A stretch of DNA of 64,000 nt, taken from Stenotrophomonas maltophilia. GTDB lineage: Bacteria > Pseudomonadota > Gammaproteobacteria > Xanthomonadales > Xanthomonadaceae. This document shows positions 50,029-58,593 of this stretch, piece by piece. Positions within the stretch are counted from its first letter, which is position 1. Every line of letters begins with the position of its first letter. The position numbers and the translations under genes were made by a program. Below the pieces are notes generated by a model. The model was not told where the DNA came from. It did not search any database and saw nothing but the letters and a program-made list of their open reading frames with translations. The stretch lies in NCBI RefSeq assembly GCF_002138415.1, contig NZ_CP015612.1, forward strand, positions 1,776,001 to 1,840,000. The letters run 5' to 3'.

Positions 50029-50826
50029 TCAGCGGAAAAACGCCGCTGGTGTCTGTCCCAGCTGCCGCTTGAACATGCTGGTGAATGCGCTGGGGCTGTC
50101 GTAGCCCATCGACAGCGCGACATCGATGACCTTGTCACCGACCGCCAGCCGCTCCAATGCCGCCAGCAACCGTGCCTGTTGCCGCCACTGGCCGAAGGTC
50201 ATGCCAAGCTCGCCGGCGAAATGGCGCTGGATGGTTTTCACGTCCACCTCCAGTGCCTGCGCCCAGTCCTGCAGCGTGGCGTCATCGCCGGGGTGTTTCT
50301 GGATGTGCTGGCAGATCCGCTGCAGGCGCGGGTCGGTGGGAGCGGGCAGGTGCAGCGGCAATACGTCCATGCGATGCAGCTCGTCCAGCAGAAGGCGCAC
50401 CACGCGGCCATCGCGGCTGTCTTCGATGTGCTCGCCCTTGATCAGGGTGGCTGCCTGCAGCAGTTCGCGCAGCAGTGGTGCCACCTGTACCGCGAACGGC
50501 TCGGCCGGCAGTTGCGGGGCGAATGATGGATCGATGTACAGGCTGCGCATGTGCACGGCGGCAATGCAGTCCACCGCGTGCACCATGCCCGCCGGCATCC
50601 AGATCGCACGGGTGGAGGGCACCACCCAGCGCCCCACTTCCGAGCGCACCACCATCAGCCCGGAGATGGCGTAGACCAGCTGGTGGCGCTGGTGCTTGTG
50701 CCCCGCGATATGGGTACCGGCCGGGTATTGGGTAACCCGGTAGGTGACCGGGCGGTGCAGCGGTACATCGCGCCATGGCGCAGCCGGGTCGACGTCGCCG
50801 GCAATGTCCTTTTTGCGATAGGCCAT
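50029..50826 (-). CDS. AraC-family transcriptional regulator
   Basis: A 265-residue protein: N-terminal cupin domain (P-A-G-T-H-I-A-G-H-K-H-Q-R-H-Q-L-V-Y-A, cited in part, and I-W-M-P-A-G-M-V-H-A-V-D) and a C-terminal AraC double helix-turn-helix (V-D-V-K-T-I-Q-R-H-F, D-V-A-L-S-M-G-Y-D-S-P-S-A-F-T-S-M-F-K-R). The start at 50826 gives the family N-terminus. It is divergent from the MFS gene with 73 bases between starts and presumably controls it, a common pairing for this regulator type. Confidence 0.93.
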   Translation of the reverse strand: MAYRKKDIAGDVDPAAPWRDVPLHRPVTYRVTQYPAGTHIAGHKHQRHQLVYAISGLMVVRSEVGRWVVPSTRAIWMPAGMVHAVDCIAAVHMRSLYIDPSFAPQLPAEPFAVQVAPLLRELLQAATLIKGEHIEDSRDGRVVRLLLDELHRMDVLPLHLPAPTDPRLQRICQHIQKHPGDDATLQDWAQALEVDVKTIQRHFAGELGMTFGQWRQQARLLAALERLAVGDKVIDVALSMGYDSPSAFTSMFKRQLGQTPAAFFR

Positions 50827-50899
50827 GACCCGAACGCGGCAGAAGGGAAGGGAAGGCAACCGTAGCATGCGTGGCTCGCCCCCAAACCTGACTGTGTCC

Positions 50900-52099
50900 A
50901 TGTCGACCCTGGCTTCTCCTGCAACGACCTCACGCCCGGTGGCCCCCGGCGTGCTGGCCGCCATCTCCACCTCGCATGTCGTCAACGACATGATGCAATC
51001 GCTGATCCTGGCGATCTATCCGGTGATCAAGGGCGGCTTCAACCTCAGCTTCACCCAGATCGGCCTGATTACGCTGACCTACCAGCTCACCGCCTCGATC
51101 TTCCAGCCGTTGATCGGCATGGCCACCGACCGCCGCCCGGCGCCGTACTCGCTGCCGATCGGCATGGCCTCGACCCTGTGCGGCATGCTGCTGCTGGGCT
51201 TCGCACCGAACTACGCGGTGGTGCTGATGGCTGCGGCGATGGTCGGCATTGGTTCGGCCATCTTCCACCCGGAAGCCTCGCGCATCGCGCGGCTGGCCTC
51301 GGGCGGTCGCCATGGCTTCGCGCAGTCGGTGTTCCAGGTCGGCGGCAACTTCGGTACCGCGCTGGGCCCGCTGATTGCAGCGGCGGTGATCGTGCCGTAT
51401 GGCCAGCATGCCGCATCGTGGTTTGCTGGCGCCGCCCTGATCGGCATCGCTCTGCTGACCTATGTCGGCCGCTGGTACGCGTTGCATCTGGGCACGCCAC
51501 GACCGGTCAGCACGGCTGCGATGGCGCCGCGGCATCCGCCGCGCACCGTGGCCAAGGTGCTGGCGATCCTGCTGGTGCTGATCTTCAGCAAGTACTTCTA
51601 CATGGCCAGCATCGGCAGCTACTTCACCTTCTACCTGATCCACCATTTCGGCATTCCGGTGGCACAGGCCCAGCTGCATCTGTTCGCGTTTCTGGTGGCG
51701 TCCGCCGCCGGTGGCTTCCTCGGCGGCCCGCTGGGTGACCGCATCGGCCGCAAGCCGATCATCTGGACCTCGATCCTGGGCGTGGCGCCGTTCGCGCTGA
51801 TGCTGCCGCATGCGGACCTGCTGTGGACCACGGTGCTGGCGGTGCTGATCGGCTTCGTGCTGTCCTCGGCGTTCTCGGCGATCGTGGTGTATGCACAGGA
51901 AATGATGCCGCACCGCATCGGTATGGTGTCGGGCCTGTTCTTCGGCTTCGCGTTCGGCATGGGCGGGCTGGGCGCGGCCGTGCTGGGCCTGCTGGCGGAC
52001 AAGACCAGCATTGAGTACGTCTACCAGCTGACCGCGTTCCTGCCGCTGCTCGGCATTGTCGCGGCGTGGCTGCCACCGTCGCGGCCTGTTGCTCACTGA
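50900..52099 (+). CDS. MFS transporter, fosmidomycin-resistance (Fsr) type
   Basis: A 399-residue, 12-span major facilitator. The Fsr-type opening S-H-V-V-N-D-M-M-Q-S-L-I-L-A-I-Y-P is followed by I-G-L-I-T-L-T-Y-Q-L-T-A-S-I-F-Q-P, and the MFS loop is L-G-D-R-I-G-R-K-P-I-I-W. It probably exports fosmidomycin-like or other small toxic compounds. ATG 50900 starts the conserved part; an in-frame GTG lies two codons upstream. It is divergent from an AraC-family regulator gene. Confidence 0.92.
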   Translation: MSTLASPATTSRPVAPGVLAAISTSHVVNDMMQSLILAIYPVIKGGFNLSFTQIGLITLTYQLTASIFQPLIGMATDRRPAPYSLPIGMASTLCGMLLLGFAPNYAVVLMAAAMVGIGSAIFHPEASRIARLASGGRHGFAQSVFQVGGNFGTALGPLIAAAVIVPYGQHAASWFAGAALIGIALLTYVGRWYALHLGTPRPVSTAAMAPRHPPRTVAKVLAILLVLIFSKYFYMASIGSYFTFYLIHHFGIPVAQAQLHLFAFLVASAAGGFLGGPLGDRIGRKPIIWTSILGVAPFALMLPHADLLWTTVLAVLIGFVLSSAFSAIVVYAQEMMPHRIGMVSGLFFGFAFGMGGLGAAVLGLLADKTSIEYVYQLTAFLPLLGIVAAWLPPSRPVAH

Positions 52100-52105
52100 G
52101 GGAGT

Positions 52106-52600
52106 GTAGGTTTGCAGGGCTTGCAGCCCTGCACCTGCAGAGGCAACAGCAACAGCCGAAGCGCGCTATCCCTGGGGTGGCGGGGTGGGTCCGGTTGCGG
52201 GGGACGCTGCAAGTACGTCCATGTAAGCTTGGCCGCGGCATCCATGCCGCGGACACCCCCGCAACCGGACCCACCCCGCCTTCGACAGATTCCCGCGGTC
52301 TGTCGGAACGGGGTACTGCTCTGGTGGGTGTCGACCTTGGTCGACACGGATGAATTCATTCGATATCTGACAGATGTGTCGACCAAGGTCGACACCTACC
52401 AATAGACATCCGGAATCTGTCAAAGGCGGGGCACTGTGGGTTTGCGGGGTGTGAGCCGCATGGATGCGGCGACCAAGGCTACATGGACGTACTTGCGCCG
52501 TCCCCGCGAACCCACAGTGCCCCGCCATCCCACGGAATGCCGCTCTGGCATTTGAGGTTGACGTTGCCTCTGCAGGTGCAGGGCTGCAAGCCCTGCCGAA
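52106..52600. repeat. Nested ~500-bp palindrome of SMAG-like and long hairpins
   Basis: No gene lies here. Outer arms: TTGCAGGGCTTGCAGCCCTG...CAGAGGCAAC (52110-52147) and the inverted copy near 52562-52600. Inside each arm is a long hairpin: about 25 bp (GGCGGGGTGGGTCC.../...GGACCCACCCCGCC, about 52179-52281) and about 24 bp (GGCGGGGCACTGTGG.../...CCACAGTGCCCCGCC, about 52426-52525). Their loops share ACGTCCATGTA in opposite directions. In the middle are two facing GTGTCGACC elements (52328-52395). The whole is a mirrored composite. Confidence 0.85.
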
Positions 52601-52626
52601 AACCCCCTTGGGCGTAGAATGCGGGC

Positions 52627-53535
52627 ATGAGCGAATCCCTCGATAACCACCTGGTCCACGGCCGCCGCCAGCGGCCCGACGGCCCGTCGCCGATCGATGT
52701 CATCTCGGTCCAGTCGCAACTGGTCTACGGCCACGCCGGCAACAGCGCCGCCGTCCCGCCGATGCGCGCCCTCGGCGTGCGCGTGGCGGAAATCCCGACC
52801 GTGCTGCTCAGCAATGCGCCGTTCTACGACACCACGCGCGGTCGGGTGTTGCCCGCCGACTGGTTCGCCGACCTGCTGCTGGGCACCCACGAGCGCGGCC
52901 TGCCGCAGCGGGCGAAGATGCTCGTCTCCGGCTACTTCGGCAGCACCGCCAACGGTGCCGCCTTCGCAGACTGGCTGGACGAGATCCTGCCCGTCTGCCC
53001 GCAGCTGCGTTACTGCCTGGATCCGGTGATTGGTGATACCCACACCGGCCCCTACGTGGAACCGGGACTGGAAGCGATCTTCGCCGAGCGCCTGTTGCCG
53101 CACGCCTGGCTGGTGACGCCGAACGCCTTTGAACTGAATCGCCTGACCGGCATGCCGGCGCTCGCCGAGGCCGATGCCATCGCTGCCGCACGCACGCTGC
53201 TGGACCGCGGTCCGCATTGGGTGATCGCGCACAGCGTGGGCGGCAACCCGGGTGAACTGGTGACCTTGGCCGTTGGCCGGGAGGAAACCTGGCGCTGGAC
53301 CTCGCCCCTGCTGCCGGTGGACGTGGCAGGCACCGGTGACGTGCTGATGTCACTGGTGGTGTCGTTCCTGTTGCGCGGCGAATCGATGCAGCAGGCGATC
53401 TCGCGTGCGATTGCCGGCACCCATGCGGCGCTGGAGGCGACCCTGGACAACGGCTTCGAAGAGTTCGACGTGATCGCGGCGGCGCCTGCCGCGCTGGCCG
53501 AAGGCACGCGCTTCCGCGCCGAACGCGTGGCATGA
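52627..53535 (+). CDS. pdxY: Pyridoxal kinase PdxY
   Basis: A 302-residue ribokinase-fold kinase that phosphorylates pyridoxal in vitamin B6 salvage. Segments: V-I-S-V-Q-S-Q-L-V-Y-G-H-A-G-N-S-A-A (substrate site), D-P-V-I-G-D, T-P-N-A-F-E-L-N-R-L-T-G and the catalytic D-V-A-G-T-G-D-V. About 20 extra residues precede the usual start. It overlaps tyrA by four bases (ATGA). Confidence 0.94.
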   Translation: MSESLDNHLVHGRRQRPDGPSPIDVISVQSQLVYGHAGNSAAVPPMRALGVRVAEIPTVLLSNAPFYDTTRGRVLPADWFADLLLGTHERGLPQRAKMLVSGYFGSTANGAAFADWLDEILPVCPQLRYCLDPVIGDTHTGPYVEPGLEAIFAERLLPHAWLVTPNAFELNRLTGMPALAEADAIAAARTLLDRGPHWVIAHSVGGNPGELVTLAVGREETWRWTSPLLPVDVAGTGDVLMSLVVSFLLRGESMQQAISRAIAGTHAALEATLDNGFEEFDVIAAAPAALAEGTRFRAERVA

Positions 53536-54656
53536 GCGGCCTGCTTGAACGTACGCCGCGCACGGTCGGTATCGTCGGTAGTGCCGGCGCCTATGGGCGC
53601 TGGCTGAGCCGTTTCTTCCAGCAGCACATGCAGCTGCAGGTGATTGGGCATGATCCGGCTGATCCGGACTCGCACACGCCGGAACAGCTGCTGGCGCAGG
53701 CCGATGTGCTGGTGTTCTCGGCACCGATCCGGCACACGCCGGCGTTGATCGCACAGTACGTCCAGCAGTCGGCCGGCCGCGAGCAGGACCGGCTGTGGCT
53801 GGATGTGACCTCGGTGAAGGATGCGCCGGTGCAGGCGATGTTGGCCTCGCAGGCCGAAGTGGTCGGGTTGCACCCGATGACCGCGCCACCCAAGGCGCCG
53901 ACCCTGAAGGGCCGGGTGATGGTGGTCTGCGAAGCGCGCCTGCAGTACTGGCAGCCGTGGGTCGACGCGTTGTGCGCGGCACTGCAGGCCGAGTGCGTGC
54001 GCGCCACGCCGGAGCATCATGACCAGATGATGGCGCTGGTACAGGCGATGGTGCATGCCACCCACCTGGCCCAGGCCGGCGTGCTGCGCCAGTACCAGCC
54101 GCAGCTGGGTGATCTGGCCGCGATGATGCCGTACCGCTCGGCGTCGTTCGAGCTGGATACCGCGATCATCTCGCGCATCCTGTCGCTCAACCCGGCGATC
54201 TACGAAGACATCCAGTTCGGCAACCCGTACGTAGCGCCGATGCTGGAGCGGTTGATCGGCCAGCTGCAGACTCTGCAGGCGCAGGTCGGGCAGGGCGACG
54301 ACAGTGCACGCGGTGCATTCCGTGAACAGCTGTTGTTGGCCAATCGCAGTGCCTTCGGCGAGCAGGCACTGGCTGACGGCAACTACACCTTCGAACGCGT
54401 GGGTTACCTGTTGGCGGACCTGACCGAGCGCAACGCGCTGTCGGTGCATTTGCCGGAAGACCGACCGGGCTCATTGCGTGAGCTGCTGAACGTGTTCGAG
54501 CAGCACCGCATCAGCCTGGCATCGATCCATTCCTCACGCACGCCTGGGGGCGAGGTGCATTTCCGTATCGGATTCGTGGCCGGCAGCGACCCGGTGGTGA
54601 TCGCGCTGGCGGCGGCCCAGGTGGACGCCAGTGGCATCGGGCGGGTGCTGGGCTGA
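53532..54656 (+). CDS. tyrA: Prephenate dehydrogenase with ACT domain
   Basis: A 374-residue monofunctional TyrA: N-terminal NAD-binding fold (V-G-I-V-G-S-A-G-A-Y-G-R-W-L), the prephenate-site region V-G-L-H-P-M-T-A-P and A-M-V-H-A-T-H-L-A-Q, then a C-terminal ACT domain (V-H-L-P-E-D-R-P-G-S-L-R-E-L-L) that likely senses tyrosine. It oxidises prephenate toward tyrosine. There is no chorismate mutase part. Translationally coupled to pdxY; a hairpin cluster with DnaA-box-like motifs follows. Confidence 0.93.
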   Translation: MSGLLERTPRTVGIVGSAGAYGRWLSRFFQQHMQLQVIGHDPADPDSHTPEQLLAQADVLVFSAPIRHTPALIAQYVQQSAGREQDRLWLDVTSVKDAPVQAMLASQAEVVGLHPMTAPPKAPTLKGRVMVVCEARLQYWQPWVDALCAALQAECVRATPEHHDQMMALVQAMVHATHLAQAGVLRQYQPQLGDLAAMMPYRSASFELDTAIISRILSLNPAIYEDIQFGNPYVAPMLERLIGQLQTLQAQVGQGDDSARGAFREQLLLANRSAFGEQALADGNYTFERVGYLLADLTERNALSVHLPEDRPGSLRELLNVFEQHRISLASIHSSRTPGGEVHFRIGFVAGSDPVVIALAAAQVDASGIGRVLG

Positions 54657-54658
54657 AT

Positions 54659-54715
54659 TCATCCACAGGCGGTGTGGATGGTTCCTGAGCAAACGTGTGG
54701 ATAACCTTGCTCAGG
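54659..54715. other. Hairpins carrying three DnaA-box-like 9-mers
   Basis: TCATCCACA (54659-54667), TGTGGATGG (54673-54681) and TGTGGATAA (54696-54704, the complement of the perfect box TTATCCACA). The first two form a hairpin CATCCACA-GGCGG... and the third sits in the loop of a 9-bp stem CCTGAGCAA/TTGCTCAGG (54684-54715). It may be the tyrA terminator or a DnaA-binding locus. Confidence 0.5.
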
Positions 54716-54767
54716 CCTTGGCAGCAAAGGCTGTCAAGATGCTTGGTGAAAAATTGATCACGCCTTT

Positions 54768-54915
54768 TGTAGCGTCGAGCCACGCTCGATTGCCCTTGGC
54801 AAAAGCGTGTCGACCAAGGTCGACACCTACCAGAGGCAAGAAAGCGGGTCGATCAAGGTCGACACCCGCCAGAGCGGGGCGATACGAAATCGGGTAGCGC
54901 CGGGGTCATGCCCGG
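54768..54915. repeat. Cluster of SMAG-like palindromes
   Basis: Four short palindromes in a row: GTAGCGTCGAGCCACGCTCGA, GTGTCGACCAAGGTCGACAC, GGGTCGATCAAGGTCGACACCC and GTAGCGCCGGGGTCATGCCC (each about 20 bp). They fill the space between tyrA and a convergent small gene. No coding sequence seen. Confidence 0.7.
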
Positions 54916-54921
54916 CGAACC

Positions 54922-55116
54922 TCAGATCGTCAGCCGCAGCTCGCCGCCACTGGTGGTGAACTCGCGGCCATCGCGCACCAGCGGCCGCCCGTCATCCAGT
55001 TCGTAGCGTGGCGTGGCTTCAGAGTGATGCCCGCTGCCATTCGCCTCGGGCTTGAACTCGATGATGATGTGGCTTTCGCCGTTGCTGTCGACGGCGGGGA
55101 ACTGACGGAACGACAT
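54922..55116 (-). CDS. Small protein of unknown function
   Basis: A 64-residue soluble protein (F-R-Q-F-P-A-V-D-S-N-G...I-I-I-E-F-K-P, P-R-Y-E-L-D-D-G-R-P-L). A strong AAGGAGGTG lies at ideal distance before the ATG at 55116, so it is surely translated. It may be a conserved xanthomonad hypothetical; no motif is recognised. Confidence 0.75.
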   Translation of the reverse strand: MSFRQFPAVDSNGESHIIIEFKPEANGSGHHSEATPRYELDDGRPLVRDGREFTTSGGELRLTI

Positions 55117-55186
55117 CGTGCACCTCCTTCAGCGGATGCGACTGTTGCGCGGCCAGCTTGGCCGCGCCGATGTTAGCCGGACGTCA

Positions 55187-56959
55187 TCAATCGATGAACT
55201 GCAGGCGCGCAAGTTCAGCGTACAGCCCGCCTTCGGCCAGCAGCTGCGCGTGCGTGCCCTCGGCGACGATGCGGCCCTGGTCCATCACCACGATGCGGTC
55301 GGCCTTGAGCACGGTGGCCAGGCGGTGGGCAATGACCAGTGTGGTGCGGCCCGCCATCAGCCGCTCCAGCGCTTGCTGCACGCTGTGCTCGCTCTGCGCG
55401 TCCAGCGCGCTGGTCGCTTCGTCCAGCAGCAGGATCGGCGCATCCTTCAGCAGCGCACGGGCAATCGCCACACGCTGCTGCTGGCCACCGGACAGGCGGG
55501 CACCGCGCTCGCCCAGCTCACTGTCATAGCCCTGCGGCAACGCGCGCAGGAAGCCATCGGCCTCGGCGGCACGCGCTGCATCTTCGACTTCGGCGTCGCT
55601 GGCCTGCAGGCGGCCATAGCGGATGTTGTCGCGGGCACTGGCAGCGAACAGCGTCGGCTGCTGCGGCACCAGCGCCAGCTGCGCACGCAGCTCGGCCGGG
55701 TCGACCTGGCGCACGTCGATGCCGTCCACGTCGATGCGGCCGCTGGCTGGATCATGGAAGCGCAGCAGCATCGAAAGCACCGTGCTCTTGCCCGCCCCCG
55801 ACGGACCCACCAGCGCCACGGTCTCGCCGGGTCGCACGTGCAGGTTGAAGTGGTCCAGCGCGGCCTGGTCCGGACGTTGCGGGTAGTGGAACACCACGTC
55901 GTTGAACTGGATCTCACCGCGCAACGGTTGCGGCAGCGCGTGCGGCTGGGCCGGCGCGCGGATCTCGATGTCTTCCTGCAGCAGTTCGCCGATGCGGCCC
56001 ATGCCACCGGCCGCGCGCTGCAGCTCGTTCCATACTTCGGCCAGAGCGCCCACCGAGCCGCCGCCGATCAATGCATACAGCACGAACTGTCCCAGCGTAC
56101 CGGCGCTGAGGCGGCCGTCGATGACGTCGTGCGCGCCCAGCCACAGCACACCGACAATGGCGCCGAACACCAGCAGGATGGCGCTGGCGGTGACCAGCGA
56201 CTGTGCACCGATGCGACGGCGAGCGGCGCCGATTGCATCACCCAGCGCCTGGTCGAAACGGCCACGTTCGTATGGCTCGCGTGCATGTGCCTGCACCGTG
56301 CGTACCGCACCCAGGGTTTCACTGGCCAGGCTGTTGGCGTCGGCGATGCGGTCCTGGCTGTTGCGTGCGACCGTGCGCAGCTTGCGCGCGCCGATGATGA
56401 TCGGCAGCACCGCCAGCGGAATGCCGAGCAGCGACCATGCGGCCAGCCGCGGGCTGGTGACGAACAGCATCGCCAGGCTGCCGATGACAGTGACCGTGCT
56501 GCGCAATGCTACGGACATGGTCGAGCCGACCACGCTGCGCAGCAGTTCGGTGTCCGCGGTCAGGCGCGAGACCAGCTCTCCGCTGCGGCTGCGGTCGTGG
56601 AAGCCGGCGCCCAGCTGGATCAGGTGGGCATACAGCTGGCTGCGCAGGTCGGCCACGACCTTTTCACCCAGCAACGATACGAAGTAGAAGCGCGCCGCCG
56701 TGCCCAACGCCATGACGACCGCCACCAGCATCAGCAGGGCGAAGGCACGGTTGATCTGGCCGCCGCTGCTGAAACCGTGATCGATCATCTGCTTCACCGC
56801 CGGAGGCAGGCTCAGCGTGGCTGCAGAAGACACCGCCAGGGCCAGCAGCCAGGCGGTGAACAGGCCGCTGTGGCGGCGCACGAACGGCCACAGCGTGCGC
56901 AGGCTGCCGAGGCGCCGCAGCGGCGGGGTCGAAGCGGGGGCGTCGTCCTTGTCAGTCAT
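55187..56959 (-). CDS. ABC transporter, fused permease-ATPase (MsbA-like)
   Basis: A 590-residue half-transporter: six-span exporter domain (about residues 20-330), then an ATPase with Walker A G-P-S-G-A-G-K-S-T, signature L-S-G-G-Q-Q-Q-R, Walker B I-L-L-L-D-E-A-T-S and H-loop I-A-H-R-L. It would dimerise and export a lipid, peptide or drug. It follows the YigZ gene with an eight-base overlap. It is not necessarily MsbA itself, which usually sits with lpxK. Confidence 0.93.
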   Translation of the reverse strand: MTDKDDAPASTPPLRRLGSLRTLWPFVRRHSGLFTAWLLALAVSSAATLSLPPAVKQMIDHGFSSGGQINRAFALLMLVAVVMALGTAARFYFVSLLGEKVVADLRSQLYAHLIQLGAGFHDRSRSGELVSRLTADTELLRSVVGSTMSVALRSTVTVIGSLAMLFVTSPRLAAWSLLGIPLAVLPIIIGARKLRTVARNSQDRIADANSLASETLGAVRTVQAHAREPYERGRFDQALGDAIGAARRRIGAQSLVTASAILLVFGAIVGVLWLGAHDVIDGRLSAGTLGQFVLYALIGGGSVGALAEVWNELQRAAGGMGRIGELLQEDIEIRAPAQPHALPQPLRGEIQFNDVVFHYPQRPDQAALDHFNLHVRPGETVALVGPSGAGKSTVLSMLLRFHDPASGRIDVDGIDVRQVDPAELRAQLALVPQQPTLFAASARDNIRYGRLQASDAEVEDAARAAEADGFLRALPQGYDSELGERGARLSGGQQQRVAIARALLKDAPILLLDEATSALDAQSEHSVQQALERLMAGRTTLVIAHRLATVLKADRIVVMDQGRIVAEGTHAQLLAEGGLYAELARLQFID

Positions 56960-57548
56960 CCTGATCGTCGTCTTCTATGCGGATACGGTCACGGGTGGCG
57001 TCGCGCAGGCGGATTTTCAATGCGTCGACCTGATCGGCAGGCAATTCGATCCGCAGGCACACACCATTGGCATCGAACTGTTCATCGCGCTTTTCGGCAC
57101 CGAAGGCGGGCAGGGTGGCATGCAGGGTACCCAGGTCCTCGAAGCCGGCCAGCAGCTGCAGCCGGGACATGGCGATCAGCGGCAGGCGTGGCGCGGTACG
57201 CAGACACTCGGCTGCAGCGCCGCCATAGGCGCGCACCAGTCCGCCGGCGCCGAGCTTGATGCCGCCGAACCAGCGCGTCACCACCACCATCACCCGGTCG
57301 AAGCCCTGGCCATCAATGGCAGCCAGGATCGGTCGCCCGGCGGTACCCGCCGGCTCGCCATCGTCGCTGGAGCGGTAATCCTGCCCGTGCCGATACGCCC
57401 AGCAGTTGTGCGTGGCATCTGCCACCGCAACCTGCTGCAGGAACGCCATCGCCGCTGCACCCCCGTCGATCGGCGCGGCATGGGCGATGAAACGGCTGTG
57501 CTTGACTTCCAGCGTATGGCTGACCGGCTGGGCGAGGGTATCGGGCAT
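56952..57548 (-). CDS. YigZ/IMPACT-family protein
   Basis: A 198-residue protein: N-terminal IMPACT domain with K-H-S-R-F-I-A-H-A, H-N-C-W-A-Y-R, S-S-D-D-G-E-P-A-G-T-A-G-R-P-I-L and V-V-V-T-R-W-F-G-G-I-K-L-G-A-G-G-L-V-R-A-Y-G (cited in part), and a short C-terminal domain. Function is unknown; a translation-related role is suspected from the eukaryotic homologue. Start 57548 gives the family-like N-terminus; 57557 is possible. Confidence 0.92.
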   Translation of the reverse strand: MPDTLAQPVSHTLEVKHSRFIAHAAPIDGGAAAMAFLQQVAVADATHNCWAYRHGQDYRSSDDGEPAGTAGRPILAAIDGQGFDRVMVVVTRWFGGIKLGAGGLVRAYGGAAAECLRTAPRLPLIAMSRLQLLAGFEDLGTLHATLPAFGAEKRDEQFDANGVCLRIELPADQVDALKIRLRDATRDRIRIEDDDQDD

Positions 57549-57588
57549 TCCCACCATTCTACGGTGTTGCTCCCGATTTCCGTGGCAC

Positions 57589-58593
57589 TCAGTCGTCCAG
57601 CAGCGGGCGCAGGTCGCGCGGCAGGCGCGATTCCGGGTACTGCTGGATGTAGCGTTCCAGGCTGGCGCGGGCGAGGTCGCGCTGGCCTTCATCGCGGCGT
57701 TCGCGGATCTTTTCCAGCCACTGCCGGCGTGGCAGGCGCGCGTCGGCGCTCACTTCGGCCTGCACCGCATCCGCGCTCAGGCCCGCATCGCTGCTGCGCT
57801 GCATGACGCCGGGCGCCGAACGGCGGGTCGCCTCGCGCTTCATCGAGGTGATTTCTACCCGGTCCAATGCCGCGGCCTGTTCGGCCTGCACGCTGTTGGG
57901 CTCTGGCGAGCCTGCCGAGCGCGCCTTCAGCGAACCACTGGCGACAACCGGCGCCATCAGCGGCGCGGGTGCCGAGTAGGCGGTGGGAGCCGGAGGCGCA
58001 GGGGGTGCTGCTGCCGGCGCTGCGGCCGGGGCGGGCGGGAGGGCCGCAAAGGAGGTATCGGCGGCCGCATCCGCAGCCATCGATCGTGCAGCCTGGGCCG
58101 GCGCTTGAGCGGTCTCGGCGGGCGCAGGCCTGGGCGCGCGCGCGATGGCCGGTGCCGGCGGAGCGGCAACCGGGGCTGCCTCGGGTGCTGCGGGCGCAGC
58201 GGCCGGTTCCGCAGCCGCCACCGCACTGTCGGCTGCACTGCGCCCAGCGGCCTGATCGGCAGCCGCGACGTCTTCTGCCGCAGCCGGTGCCGCCGCAACA
58301 GCGGCCTCACCGGCCGGGACCGGTGGCGGTTCCGGGCGCAGCTGCCAGGCGATGCCAATGGCGAACACCATCGAGGCGGCGATGCCGAACACCGCCGGCC
58401 AACGCGGGCGTGTGCGCTGCGTACGTGGCGCCTCGGGAGAGGCGACCGCATCGGCAGCCGGAGCGTCCACGGCAGCGCGGGCCGCGGCCAGGATGGCGGC
58501 GTCCAGTGCGGCGGGCGGTGCCTGTTCGGCGCGACGGCCGAGCAGCCGGGCCAGCTCGCGTTCTTCCGGCGTCAGCGGTTCGTCTCGGTTCAT
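57589..58593 (-). CDS. Ala/Pro-rich transmembrane anti-sigma factor-like protein
   Basis: A 334-residue protein: short cytoplasmic N-terminus (E-R-E-L-A-R-L-L-G-R-R), one membrane span (W-P-A-V-F-G-I-A-A-S-M-V-F-A-I-G-I-A-W, residues about 65-83), a long Ala/Pro-rich spacer of about 130 residues and a folded C-terminal segment (R-Q-W-L-E-K-I-R-E-R-R...L-E-R-Y-I-Q-Q-Y-P). It overlaps the upstream ECF sigma gene by four bases. Topology and context point to an anti-sigma factor with a periplasmic sensor; it lacks an obvious zinc HxxxCxxC motif. Confidence 0.78.
   Translation of the reverse strand: MNRDEPLTPEERELARLLGRRAEQAPPAALDAAILAAARAAVDAPAADAVASPEAPRTQRTRPRWPAVFGIAASMVFAIGIAWQLRPEPPPVPAGEAAVAAAPAAAEDVAAADQAAGRSAADSAVAAAEPAAAPAAPEAAPVAAPPAPAIARAPRPAPAETAQAPAQAARSMAADAAADTSFAALPPAPAAAPAAAPPAPPAPTAYSAPAPLMAPVVASGSLKARSAGSPEPNSVQAEQAAALDRVEITSMKREATRRSAPGVMQRSSDAGLSADAVQAEVSADARLPRRQWLEKIRERRDEGQRDLARASLERYIQQYPESRLPRDLRPLLDD

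Noticed and set aside
52420..53232. 270-codon frame antisense to pdxY
   Set aside because: It runs from the palindromic repeat into the antisense of an intact pyridoxal kinase and has no motif.
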